Shown piece by piece: positions 22,301-30,865 of a stretch of 64,000 nucleotides of DNA. Positions within the stretch are counted from its first letter, which is position 1; every line of letters begins with the position of its first letter. The stretch lies in the NCBI RefSeq assembly GCF_030848805.1, contig NC_092364.1, positions 7,585,770 through 7,649,769 on the forward strand, in the 5' to 3' direction. This stretch comes from Temnothorax longispinosus (Eukaryota > Arthropoda > Insecta > Hymenoptera > Formicidae). The position numbers and the translations under genes were made by a program. Under the pieces are notes generated by a model. That model was given only the letters and a program-made list of their open reading frames with translations. It had not been told where the DNA came from and did no database searches.

Positions 22301-23493
22301 TGCAAATAACGTCATTTCGAATCAGGAAAACACACTTTTTCGACGATATCCCTTGGTCCTATATATCTAGGCAATTGACTAAATATTTAGAAGATACCCG
22401 AATCATCGTCACGATCTGTCGTAATCTTATACGGACTCCTGAAGTAGAAGAACGAATTCCTCTGATCACTGAATATCATTCCTCAGCTATTGGTGGCCAC
22501 AAGGGAGTCACTAAAACATACGATAGGTTACGTCAACATTTCTATTGGAACACCATGAAAAAAGATATTAGCGAATTTATTCAAAGATGTCGTACCTGTC
22601 AGTTAAAAAAATTAACGAGAGTCAAGACCCGTCAACCTATGATAATAACCGATACTCCCGGCGCCGCATTCGACAAAGTCTCAATGGACATCATGGGACC
22701 GTTACCTGTGACAAGAAAAGGAAATTCATATATTTTAACAATACAAGATTTATTAACAAAGTATTCCCTTGCTATTCCTATTTCAGAAACCAATTCTAGA
22801 ACTATAGCCGAAGCTTTTGCTGTCCATTTCGTCTGCATTTATAGTACTCCCAAAGCAATTTTAACCGACCAAGGAAGTAATTTCTTATCAGCTTTAATGA
22901 GACATTTAACTCGTCAATTTAGTATTAAACACTATAAAACCACCGCATATCACCCTCAGAGTAATGGGTCAATCGAGCGATCACATCACGTATTAACCGA
23001 ATACTTAAAAGTTCGAGTCAATGATAGAAATGACTGGGACGATCAGGTACCTTTAGCTATGTTCTCTTACAACACTAGTGTACACGAGGGAACTAAATAC
23101 TCCCCATTCGAATTGATTTTCGGAAGACTACCTAGATTACCTTCCTCTCATCCACCGTTAGAAGAAAAAACTCTCCTTACCTACCCGCAATACCTGATTG
23201 ATCTATTTGACACAATCAAAGATATTCAAGCTAAAGCTCGCGAGAAATTAACAAGAGCTAAAAAAAGAAGTAAACGATACTATGATCGTCGTGCTAATGT
23301 CGTTCAGTTTGAGTCCGGAGATTACGTATTCTTATTAAAGAAACCTCGAAAAAGTAAATTCGCCGATCAGTATACCGGTCCCCATTTAGTTCTGGAAGTC
23401 TACGATAACCATAATGCAAAAATACAAGTTGGAGACAGAACACGATTAGTCCACACTAATAAGTTAAAACTAGCTCTAGTTGATCCAGGATGA
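19348..23493 (+). CDS. pol: pol polyprotein (PR-RT-RNaseH-IN), intact, 1381 codons
   Basis: Protease (M-I-D-S-G-S-D-I-N-L, about residues 12-20); RT at about 330-560 with F-R-N-L-N, F-S-V-L-D-L-A-S-G-F, L-P/M-P-F-G-L-K-N-A-P and catalytic F-V-Y-M-D-D-I-V-V; RNase H at about 625-750 with T-T-D-A-S-G, Y-S-T-V-E-K-E and V-T-D-H-Q-P; integrase from about 1040 with the H-H-C-C finger (H...H...C-R-T-C), D-I-M-G-P, L-T-D-Q-G-S-N-F and a G-P-H-L-V-L-E-V module near the end. Between RNase H and integrase lies a roughly 280-residue linker with an extreme Asp/Glu/Asn run (about 845-870). The frame opens at 19261, so translation is probably by gag frameshift and the ATG need not be the start. No defect was seen. 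Confidence 0.97.
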   Translation: MLSSPDLIGNCLFMIDSGSDINLIKESCVEDGIKINRNHIFSLQGITAEPTFTLGSISILLLGKIVDFHLVKEEIGFMQHGILGTDFFKKYNAIINFNEKYLQYDDSRIPFSESKHIHVEPRSVTPFYAFVTNPEMKTGYIPFLESIKGIYFGNAIVTNIDGRCHLPLYNTNDDGYDIEVPSVELQEFDIRENLVTTSSLDASLGLASTRNPPQNPLSKSESVVIPIRREYVEKYEVAEPIPVVSPAPSSYGTDDSLGLSSNSVHRDNHTDERVAEVSQFLNTEHLNLEEKENLKELITKFHDRFHLPHDPLESTNAARHTIPTINEVPIHTKQYRFPPSQKEEIDKQVNDLLNKDIIEYSSSPYNSPVWIVPKKPDSAGNKRWRMVIDFRNLNEKTIGDAYPLPNITDILDQLGSAKYFSVLDLASGFHQIPMDPRDAPKTAFSTPYGHYQFKRMPFGLKNAPATFQRLMDTVLSGLQGNELFVYMDDIVVYARSLEEHQVKMERLMKRLREANLQLQPDKCNFLRKEVAYLGHIIGANGVKPDPNKIHAITNFPQPMNAKNIKQFLGLAGYYRRFIPQFSKTAKPLTDLLKKDKPFVWREAQINAFRILRDSLCKEPILQYPNFTKPFVLTTDASGYAIGGVLSQEIVGKELPIAYVSRIQNKAEQNYSTVEKECLAIVYCVNHFRPYLYGKTFTIVTDHQPLTWLQSIKDPTSRLWKWRNKLSEYQYEIRYKKGCLNNNADALSRNPPSAIALPVTTQPIITEPEDSDNDTLFSFELPHRRNRLVNPTTNNDNEEAGPSRSNRNIDIEDDFDEQGDPHFRIRGEISYARREDSNLETEPLNRSEEEDSSDDNDDNENDSDENDDDDDAFNEALFTPGDNAEGEQPPIRANFVNSRESLLRRKDNLVIFIKMNRTAFDDGAKELEENDLLPHYDHLTHARANVSPLNLHYLISLPIKIDRSTPIEAQDIKNCIASLKDVVTQLQITSFRIRKTHFFDDIPWSYISRQLTKYLEDTRIIVTICRNLIRTPEVEERIPLITEYHSSAIGGHKGVTKTYDRLRQHFYWNTMKKDISEFIQRCRTCQLKKLTRVKTRQPMIITDTPGAAFDKVSMDIMGPLPVTRKGNSYILTIQDLLTKYSLAIPISETNSRTIAEAFAVHFVCIYSTPKAILTDQGSNFLSALMRHLTRQFSIKHYKTTAYHPQSNGSIERSHHVLTEYLKVRVNDRNDWDDQVPLAMFSYNTSVHEGTKYSPFELIFGRLPRLPSSHPPLEEKTLLTYPQYLIDLFDTIKDIQAKAREKLTRAKKRSKRYYDRRANVVQFESGDYVFLLKKPRKSKFADQYTGPHLVLEVYDNHNAKIQVGDRTRLVHTNKLKLALVDPG

Positions 23494-23498
23494 AAAAC

Positions 23499-23513
23499 AT
23501 TTATTTTTTTCAG
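23499..23513 (+). promoter_or_regulatory. 3' splice site directly after pol
   Basis: ATTTATTTTTTTCAG is a long pyrimidine tract ending in CAG at 23513, beginning just after the pol TGA (23491-23493) and 43 nt before the first accessory ATG. It is a strong candidate acceptor for a subgenomic mRNA expressing the accessory block. Confidence 0.6.
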
Positions 23514-23555
23514 GTTCCAGCCGAGCTGAGCTCAAAACGTTATATCGGATCGTAA

Positions 23556-23909
23556 ATGTCCGTACAAGAATTTAAACTTCTCTGCTATAACACCTTGAGG
23601 ATTTATAATACGGCAACTGACACAACTGAGTGCCTCAGCTGTAGGGATACCTCACAGCTGTCGCCCTACGGTGGTCAGTTCCTCTTCCTCGTAAAACACG
23701 ACCTCGTGCGTGGACCGTACAACCAACTACGTTGTCCGACGTGCAGAGAAGAAATCACAATCTGTCTCCCCTATTACCGTTGTTCCACCTGTATTACTAA
23801 TTGCGTATTTCTAAGTAGGTACCTCCGGAAGAGAAAAATCAATCCGTTACAAACGACATTTAAATACGACAACATACATAAGCATTTGTACAGAATCAAC
23901 AGACATTAA
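23556..23909 (+). CDS. Accessory gene 1: Cys-rich, probable zinc-binding protein (117 aa)
   Basis: No known family recognised. It has CxxC pairs at 26/29, 60/63 and 76/79, with L-V-R-G-P-Y-N-Q-L-R before the second pair and C-P-T-C-R-E-E-I in it. The tail T-F-K-Y-D-N-I-H-K-H-L resembles the tails of its neighbours. It shares spacing (34, then 16 residues between pairs) with accessory genes 2-4, so the four are paralogues. Three paired-Cys motifs imply one or two structural zinc sites. The ATG is the first after the splice acceptor. Role unknown; by position a retroviral-type accessory or regulatory protein is the working idea (inference). Confidence 0.75.
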   Translation: MSVQEFKLLCYNTLRIYNTATDTTECLSCRDTSQLSPYGGQFLFLVKHDLVRGPYNQLRCPTCREEITICLPYYRCSTCITNCVFLSRYLRKRKINPLQTTFKYDNIHKHLYRINRH

Positions 23910-23913
23910 CCCT

Positions 23914-24210
23914 ATGTGTCCCCCCGAAAGGATTCCGATCCGCCAACCGGCCATCGTTCTTAACGAATACCCACTCTTACGTCGTTGTATCTGTACTCGG
24001 TCAGAGGGATTTATACGACTCCGCCGGTCTAGAGTTCTCGCTATTTGCGAGGATTGTTATAACCAAGCAGGCCGACCCAATACATTCGAGTCTATCTATT
24101 ATCACGTTTTGTCATTGAACGTTTCTAAATCACCCGTTAGCAGCCAATGTAAGCGTTTCACGCGTTCCCGATCGAAAGCCATTAATTGTAGCGAATGCGT
24201 GTCCTCCTGA
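23914..24210 (+). CDS. Accessory gene 2: paralogue, apparently frameshifted at its end (98 aa)
   Basis: It starts 4 nt after the stop of gene 1. C-I-C at 25-27, C-E-D-C-Y-N-Q-A-G at 45-51 and C-S-E-C at 92-95 match the family, at spacings of 34 and 13 residues. The second pair is damaged: Cys79 is kept but position 82 is Phe, and the G-P motif reads S-K-S-P. The stop comes right after the third pair. In the next frame an open stretch of about 30 codons (24197-24289) has a Q-Y-D-V-V-C-D-Y-I pattern like the tails of genes 1 and 3, so a frameshift probably cut the gene. Degenerate or shortened copy. Confidence 0.6.
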   Translation: MCPPERIPIRQPAIVLNEYPLLRRCICTRSEGFIRLRRSRVLAICEDCYNQAGRPNTFESIYYHVLSLNVSKSPVSSQCKRFTRSRSKAINCSECVSS

Positions 24211-24320
24211 TAATCCTGATAAATTAGCTGCGATACAATACGACGTCGTCTGCGACTATATTAAAGTCTTAGATCTATATAAATCCTAAAGCCGTCCCTA
24301 AGTGACACCCGAGTATAACC

Positions 24321-24734
24321 ATGAATCACGACATTGCGATCACCGAAATCTCAATCCCTAACTCTATCCGATGCCGTACGACCATTCGCGTTTGGGACAG
24401 AATACTTCACACTTGTTGTTGTTTGGACTGCTATATGCAGGCCCACACGGGTATACCAGTTAGTAATTTAGTGTATGACATGATAATGAGTCATTGCCTT
24501 GTGAAAGGCCCCTACGGGAGCCATTTCTGTCCCAAATGTCACCGAAACCTCACTTCAAATATCCCTATAACTCGTTGCGTCCCCTGCATAGCAGCATATA
24601 CGAAACTCTTAAACTCCTTTCAAAATCAGAATACTGATGTCCGTTACGTTAACTTTGTTTATGACGTGTTGAACGACCATCTTATAATTGTTAATAATCA
24701 ACAATCATCCACTCAACCTACCCAGCATGGATAG
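24321..24734 (+). CDS. Accessory gene 3: Cys-rich paralogue (137 aa)
   Basis: CxxC pairs at 34/37 (C-L-D-C-Y-M-Q-A), 70/73 (F-C-P-K-C-H-R-N-L) and 85/88 (C-V-P-C), with C-L-V-K-G-P-Y-G-S-H before the second pair, nearly the same words as in gene 1. A run C32-C33-C34 precedes the first pair. The tail F-V-Y-D-V-L-N-D-H-L-I matches F-K-Y-D-N-I-H-K-H-L of gene 1. Intact ATG-to-stop frame. Probably zinc-binding; target unknown. Confidence 0.75.
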   Translation: MNHDIAITEISIPNSIRCRTTIRVWDRILHTCCCLDCYMQAHTGIPVSNLVYDMIMSHCLVKGPYGSHFCPKCHRNLTSNIPITRCVPCIAAYTKLLNSFQNQNTDVRYVNFVYDVLNDHLIIVNNQQSSTQPTQHG

Positions 24735-25048
24735 TTCCATCTATATTATATTTTATTTTTTAAGTACAATAGAAATTTAAGGTATTCTGTATTCTTCTAT
24801 ATTTAAAACTATTACTCTATCTAGGTCGCTAAACACCCTAGGTGAATAACATTATCTGCCCAAGGCATTGATGTACATGTCTCTGGACTGAATTCCGCAC
24901 GTATACGAACCAACTACGGTACTGCCGTCGCGAGAGTAGAACAGAGCTCGTGTTCGCCAAGCGACCCCGTTGTAGTATAATATCATATAATATTATATAA
25001 TATCCGTTACTTATAGCTACTTTCAATTATAACGTGGATATATCCAAG
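24735..25048 (+). other. Non-coding spacer in the accessory block
   Basis: AT-rich, with no sense-strand ORF of note. TTACTTATAG near 25008-25017 could be a splice acceptor for gene 4. Antisense ORFs here are shadows. Confidence 0.4.
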
Positions 25049-25462
25049 ATGAGTCCACCATGGGCATATATTTACAGCCCCCATAAACTTCTGAAAGATT
25101 ATAATACCCTACATAGTAGTAAATGTTGTCGCACGATGGAGTTCCGATTGAAAGAATATCCCGGTCGCATGTGTCTGACATGTTATGAAAAAGTTGGCTT
25201 GTCAGAGCCAAAATGGGACGTGAAAGAAACTCATTATTTAATTTACGGTCCCATCGATCGCACCATCTGTGCTCGGTGTGGGTCAGATATGACAAGGACT
25301 TGCTGCGCGGCTACCTGTTCGGAATGTCTGGGCGGATTTATGAGAATAATCGAAATCATGCGGGAAAGCGGACATTATAGACAAGAGATAACCCGACTCG
25401 TTTATAATATTCCGAACAGAAGCATAGGAGCGTTCGTGTTGACTGACCCCTCCGAAGAATAA
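25049..25462 (+). CDS. Accessory gene 4: Cys-rich paralogue (about 137 aa)
   Basis: The start is put at the ATG at 25049 (the open frame begins at a GTG at 25034). CxxC pairs at 42/45 (C-L-T-C-Y-E-K-V-G), 74/77 (I-C-A-R-C-G-S-D-M) and 90/93 (C-S-E-C), with Y-L-I-Y-G-P-I-D-R before the second pair. Spacing of 32 and 16 residues matches the family. C26-C27 precede the first pair as in gene 3. The tail has T-R-L-V-Y-N-I-P-N-R. The end is acidic. Intact. No known family recognised. Confidence 0.75.
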   Translation: MSPPWAYIYSPHKLLKDYNTLHSSKCCRTMEFRLKEYPGRMCLTCYEKVGLSEPKWDVKETHYLIYGPIDRTICARCGSDMTRTCCAATCSECLGGFMRIIEIMRESGHYRQEITRLVYNIPNRSIGAFVLTDPSEE

Positions 25463-25721
25463 CTATATATACATATAACCATGTACACTAAGATTAATCA
25501 CTAACCTTAGCCGAAGGCTTAAGCTATTAACATCTATAGTTACCATACTAACCCCAAGCGTACTATAATTTAGTTATGTAGTAGCGTTATATTAGGCAGA
25601 TCCTATCTGCACCTACAAAAAAAATATAAAATAACAAAATAAAAAAAAATGGACTTAGATAAGTAAGATAGATGTATAATGCACAATTAATAAAAAGGTC
25701 AGTTAAAATATTGTTGCAGAA
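25463..25721 (+). promoter_or_regulatory. Leader before env with 3' splice site
   Basis: Non-coding, A-rich. It ends TTAAAATATTGTTGCAG just before A-A-ATG at 25722, a plausible acceptor for a spliced env mRNA as in gypsy-type elements. The pyrimidine tract is weak. Confidence 0.4.
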
Positions 25722-27754
25722 ATGAAGTTTAGTATAATCCTGGCATTAAGCTTACCCACTTACGTCCTTTCCCTCATTGGATTCGACTGTGGAGGACAAC
25801 ATCTCAACATTACGTCCGTGTCACTACTCGGAGCTGGAGAGTGTAACCTCAACCAGCAAACGCCGAACTCCACCAACACGTACATCCAGCTACTCCAACT
25901 GTCTGACTATGATTATGCTGAAGTCCTGCAATGCAAAGTGGAAATACTTAGGACTATTCATTATTGTGGAATGCACTCACACATATCACTTGTGAAGAGC
26001 GGCATGTCCGAATATTTAATGGAGACCCCTTATCAACGATGCTTGCACCTATTTACCGAGGGTACATTACCGATTGGAAACACAGGAGATGTTATTGATC
26101 AAATTAAACCGAATAGCACAACTTCACGTAGCGTTACCTTAGCCGGAACGGTGCAACACGATGGCTCTTGTAAGGGAGCCCGGTATTCGGATCCTTACGG
26201 GACTTGCGATGACGTCGTCGTCTAAGCCATATCGTACGGATAACCTTAAAGTCTTCTTTTGCACCTGTCAAGTTGGACGCAGGAAAGATTATCCTCAGGT
26301 CTGGAACTGTCTGTAGTCTCAGTGATGGATTCTGCTTGGATTCAGAAGATGGGTATTCCTTCTGGAAACCCATGCCTACTTCTTCGTGTAACCTTCATCA
26401 ATACGATGTGTTGTATGAAGGACCTGCAACAAAAATTACAACGGAAGAGACCGGAGAACAGAATTCACCTGTCATATACAGCCTCACTACGGAAGACATC
26501 ACATTTGCCCTCACGAAAACGAAGGAACAATCATTCTGTGGTTACACATTGCTACGAACAGAACACCCTAAGCTTTTTATCCTAAAAAACAAAAAAGAAG
26601 AAATGTTCGCTAAGCGAGGTTCAATACCCGTCAATAACCTCGATATTTTCACATATGTAAATTCTAAATTTGTATATGTGGAAAAGCATATTAGACAACA
26701 AATGACCTCTCTTTACCACAACGTCATGCAACAGCGATGCGAACTTGAACGGCAAGTAATAACCAATACCTTATCTTTCGCTACTCTTCAACCTGACGAG
26801 TTCGCTTATCGGTTGATGAAAGGCCCTGGATATATGGCAGTCACTGCAGGAGAAGCAGTCCATGTGATCAAATGCATACCCGTAGAAGCATCGGTGAGGA
26901 AAACGGAAGCATGCTACACTGAGCTTCCTGTAACTGTACACAATAGCTCGCTGTATTTGACGCCTAAATCGAGGATCCTGACGAAAGTCGGAACTCAAAA
27001 GGAATGCAGTTATGAACTCCCCACATTATACCGGATCGATGATACCTGGATTCAATTAACGCCTAAGCCACACGTTAGACAGTTAGCACCACAAGAATTA
27101 CGACCTCTCGCTGCTCTCTCATGGAAATACCTAACCCCAGGACCATTGGCCGCTAGTGGTATCTATTCTGAAAAAGATCTCGAAAAACTCCGAGATTACA
27201 TTATGTTCCCGGCTGAAAAACCAGCCGTATTAAATTCTATGGCCCGAGGCTTGACAGGCCATTCAGTACAAGACGGATCCGTTTCCTTATATAATTTACT
27301 AGACGAAGAATCATTAAAGAAAATCGCCGAGAGTACAGCTTCTCGGATTTGGGATGGTTTCATCACCTTTGGCTCTGCTACAGCCGGAGTGATGGGATTA
27401 TTTATCACCATACGCCTCATAAAGTTTCTCATCGACACTTTAATTCACGGATACGCCCTGCACTCTGCATATGGTTGTACTATGCACCTCTTCGGAGCAA
27501 TATGGAGTTCAGTTACCAACCTACTTTTACATCTTGCCCGAGGACCAACAAAAGAATCAAGACAACCAGCGCAACCTGAAGACTCCGAACAAGGTACACC
27601 ACTTCAAGAAATAACTAGAGAAGAACGAATCACACGTCCAGAACAGACACCTCGTGCCACTATAGAATCATACCCTACCGTCTATAAAAACCTCAGCTCG
27701 ATGATGTATGAAATAGAACGAACTCCTCCGAAAGCATCTCGGAGTCCGTTCTAA
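25722..27754 (+). pseudogene. env: env: chuvirus-like surface glycoprotein with one frameshift
   Basis: The first frame (25722-26225) has a signal peptide (K-F-S-I-I-L-A-L-S-L) and Cys-rich ectodomain with G-F-D-C-G-G and E-C-N-L, N-glycosylation sites, H-Y-C-G-M-H-S-H, and R-S-V-T-L-A-G-T-V. It stops at 26223-26225; the next frame is open through this point and runs to 27754, with L-Y-E-G-P-A-T-K, V-N-S-K-F-V-Y-V-E-K-H, a transmembrane stretch near 27350-27430 and a hydrophilic tail. I recognise the pattern as the glycoprotein of chuviruses (Jingchuvirales), known as endogenous copies and retrotransposon envelopes in insects, not the baculovirus-F-like env of classical errantiviruses. It would mediate membrane fusion. 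The single frameshift near 26200-26222 breaks the gene. Confidence 0.8.
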
Positions 27755-27760
27755 AATAAC

Positions 27761-27767
27761 GAGGGGG
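27761..27767 (+). promoter_or_regulatory. Polypurine tract
   Basis: GAGGGGG lies one base before the 3' LTR, as needed to prime plus-strand synthesis. Confidence 0.7.
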
Positions 27768-27768
27768 T

Positions 27769-29027
27769 TGTGACGTCACGCAAATTAAATTTTATTCCTT
27801 TTTTCAAAACTCTTCAGAATCGGTAAATTATAACTGTCTCTGTCGTAAACCTTGCACTTTCGTATTAATATTAACCTTCGCTATGATTCACCAAAACGTT
27901 GCAGCCGCCCCTCACCATGCGATGATTCACTAAGACGTCGCAGCCACCTATAATGCGATCGATAATAATTTAAAACACGCCTCGGCTGTACCACCCAGAA
28001 TACCGGCAGGAATCAAAGGATGAAAAAGGATTTAGTTTCCTCTCGGTGAAAAAGCGCCCGACTGATAGCGCGAGAAAAATAATCAGGTTACCAGTCGAGA
28101 GCTAATGCAGTATGACTCAAGTGCATCCTTTGACTCCCTCCAAAGCGTCCTTAGAACCTTCTAGAAGGAATTAATTCTAACCAATGGAAGCCATAGAAGC
28201 CTCCCATAATTACCATCTCTATTCGTTCATTAGCAAATCAGAACATGACAAATTCAGCCAGCATTCAAATCTACCACTATAAAAAACACGTACTTAGCCG
28301 GAGCGGATAGCATTATGCTCATTGTCTTTATTAATTAATTGTCGAATCATAAGCATCGACTCTTGTCTCTTAAACTAACGTCAGTGGACTTTTCATCTCG
28401 GAACTGCTCCGGCTGACTGACGAGTTTGGGGCCTTTTGTTCCCGAGGGTTGATTGACGCAATTAGGAGGTGCTCCTTCCGTAAAAGCCAGCGTGATAATA
28501 GTAAGTCTAATTTTAATAATCAAGCGAAATAATAACCTTGTACTCCTTACCCCTATTTTGTGGAGACTGTATCAACACCAGATTGAATTAATAAATTCAG
28601 TATTAATCTCTATATTCGCAAGTAATATAAATCACCCCTTTTTCCGTTCCTCCCTTATCTACTACTGAAAAATAACATTGTGCAACGAGGAAATTCGATA
28701 ACAATTTATTCCTCAAAATCCCGTGTCACAAAACAACAGCCGGTTCCCGGCTACAGAATAAAGATACAAATAAATGTCCCCAATTACTCCTGTGTGATAC
28801 ACCATTATTGTAGAATAAAATTCTCTTTCTCCTTTCCACGCACCGTTCCGATAACGACACCTCTCGCCAGTCCCGGGATATAGTCGGTGCATGCATACTT
28901 CCCCGAAATAACAAAGGAGAGGCTTCTTTTCACTACGCCGAAGTAGTAGTGCTAAAAGAAAAAAAGTACAGTGTTATATCGCGGTTTATATCGATCTGAA
29001 CATTTGTCCAATAATCGTGACGTAACA
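27769..29027 (+). repeat. 3' LTR of the env-bearing element
   Basis: Same ends as the 5' LTR. Differences are about 14 substitutions and a 2-bp deletion near 28383, giving 1259 against 1261 bp. GTGC follows at 29028-29031. Confidence 0.95.
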
Positions 29028-29031
29028 GTGC

Positions 29032-30860
29032 GTCATAGCCCGACAGAATGTGGAATATTACTGGGATGAAGTGAGAATCCTTATAATTCAGATTGCACGT
29101 CGAGTGTGCTGGACCTCTGTAACGCCTGGTCAGGTGGCAATGATTGCGTACATGATTATCACTTGGCGCGAACTGTTGTTCACATATGTGACATTTTGTC
29201 GCGCTGTGAAATGTCTCCCACTCGTCTCGTGTTAGGTCTACCATGCATACAATGTCGGACAAGATGTTCTTTACGCGATGCGCCAATCCGTTGAGTTCCT
29301 CGACGAACCACGCGACGCAGTCGTTATCGCGACGAAATTGATACGTCGATAACGTTACGTCGTACGAGCACTGTACGTAGTATGCTATACTACATATCCG
29401 ATGATGTTGATAGGTGTATGACGCGTGTTCCGTCTCCGGTAGTGTCTTCTGCAGCATGCACTTCAGATCGGCGTACACCACGAAGGGAAGTCGCTCTTTC
29501 CTGCTGTGGTTCTTGAAGCTGAGCCCACTTGTTGTCCTCGTTCGGTAGTCGAATTGCGCATTTGTTTACCTCTCGGCAGTCCACGATCTGAGACTGCAAC
29601 TTGTCGCTCGAACTAAAGTAGTGCAGACATCTACAAAAAAAAACACATTTTTTAAATTTTTATACAAAAAATAAAATATTTTATAAGTTTATTAAAAAAG
29701 TATAGGTACTTACCGATCACAAATGTACTTCCGACCATGGTATCTGCTCAATTTCGAGCTCACGAGGCGGGATAGATTGTTTATCCACGCGAAATGTTTC
29801 GCGTTGTCGTCTTGCGGGTCCTGCACGTACAGCAGATTTACATGTTTTTTAACACTCGTGCGGTCGGTAAGCCGTATCGGGAGAACGTTTGACGTCTTCT
29901 GTCCCTCGATGGTATAGACGTTGACGGATATATCGTCATTGAGTCGTTCGAACTGTTTAATTTGACTCAACGTCATTGGGAACTCAATGTTTTGTAAATT
30001 CAGTACCGTTGAATAATGCGGGTATGATGATTCCCGTTCTGGATGTCTTTCGGCTGGATAGCAGAGCAGCCGTCACGGCCCACGCAAAACACGCATTGTC
30101 CATTGATCGCACATTGATCACAGCGTGCTTAACTTTAATGTTTTTAGGCAATTCCAAGTGACACCCCGCGCGCAAAGGATTGTACCTGTTGACACTCACC
30201 GTCAAATTGAGGATTCGAGTCAACGCCCACCCACTGTCGCGTTCCTGGAACTCCTCGAGTTTCGCTAATGTGGGCTCGATAACGTGCAGCTCGTACCACT
30301 CGCGCAAGTGCGATGTACTACAGAATTCTATGTTATTTGTACATATACTCTTATTGTCACGTTTATCACCCGCCACAAACTCCCCGTTGAACGCTGTGTT
30401 CACTTTGACACAGTTATGTGTTTTTATAATGTCTCGCACTCGCTTGCACACGACGCTGCAGGCGTCTTCCAAAAACTGTCGCGGTTCTATATGGTCTGTA
30501 TTAATTACCGCACTCGTCATTATTCGCTTTTTGAACGCGGCTTCAATTTCTCGCCATACAAGTTCTGTCGCGCGCGTGTCGCTACTGTTACCAGCGTTTG
30601 CATAATCACCGCCGTTATGGATAAATTGTCTTTCCAATCGCAACTTTTCACCCTCGAGTCGCGCTATTCTGGCAACCAACGATTGCCTCTGCCCGATCGT
30701 TGGATCGTTGGAAAGCCGCTGACGTTTGGCACGCACAGCGTGTCTCGAGCTGCTCGACGAATTCCGCGCATTGCAGCGCCCATGTGAAATATTCACCCAA
30801 GGTAGCGACTTGGTCGGACAGCTCCAATAGATCGCGTTCGGTTTGCTCGAATTGCTCCAT
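29032..30860 (-). pseudogene. PolB pseudogene of element 1, 5' part
   Basis: Starts at the ATG at 30860 and is continued in a second frame from about 30796 (coiled-coil, R-I-A-R-L-E-G-E-K-L; F-Q-E-R-D-S-G-W; H-A-V-I-N-V-R-S), in a third from 29976 (I-K-Q-F-E-R-L-N-D-D), across an intron at 29631-29713, and in frames down to 29032 with C-H-I-C-E-Q-Q-F and C-H-L-T-R-R-Y-R-G-P-A-H, a zinc-binding HNH/endonuclease VII-like segment. It ends at L-S-G-Y-D-A on the retroelement boundary; the 15926-16525 piece continues in the same frame. At least four frameshifts. Protein-primed DNA polymerase of Polinton/adintovirus type, dead. Confidence 0.85.
29631..29713 (-). other. Spliceosomal intron in the element's PolB gene
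   Basis: On the minus strand the exon ends ...TGTGATCG, followed by GTAAGTACC, and 83 bp later TTTTTTTTTTGTAG precedes the next exon. Splicing joins the frame in phase 2 between the two cysteines of a C-D-R-C-L zinc finger. The intron is AT-rich with a T10 tract. Confidence 0.8.
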
Positions 30861-30865
30861 GTTTT

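Larger units (their letters stand above)
16526..29027 (+). mobile_element. Complete env-bearing Ty3/gypsy (errantivirus-like) element with accessory genes
   Basis: The 12,502-bp element has two LTRs (1261 and 1259 bp, differing at about 15 positions, roughly 1%), GTGC target duplications, PBS, gag, gag-pol frameshift region, a 1381-codon pol, four small Cys-rich ORFs, a glycoprotein gene and a polypurine tract (27761-27767). Low LTR divergence means a recent insertion. Pol is intact; gag and env each carry one frameshift. It lies antiparallel within a PolB pseudogene. Gene order is gag-pol-(four accessory)-env. The accessory block and the chuvirus-like envelope set it apart from classical gypsy. 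Confidence 0.95.
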
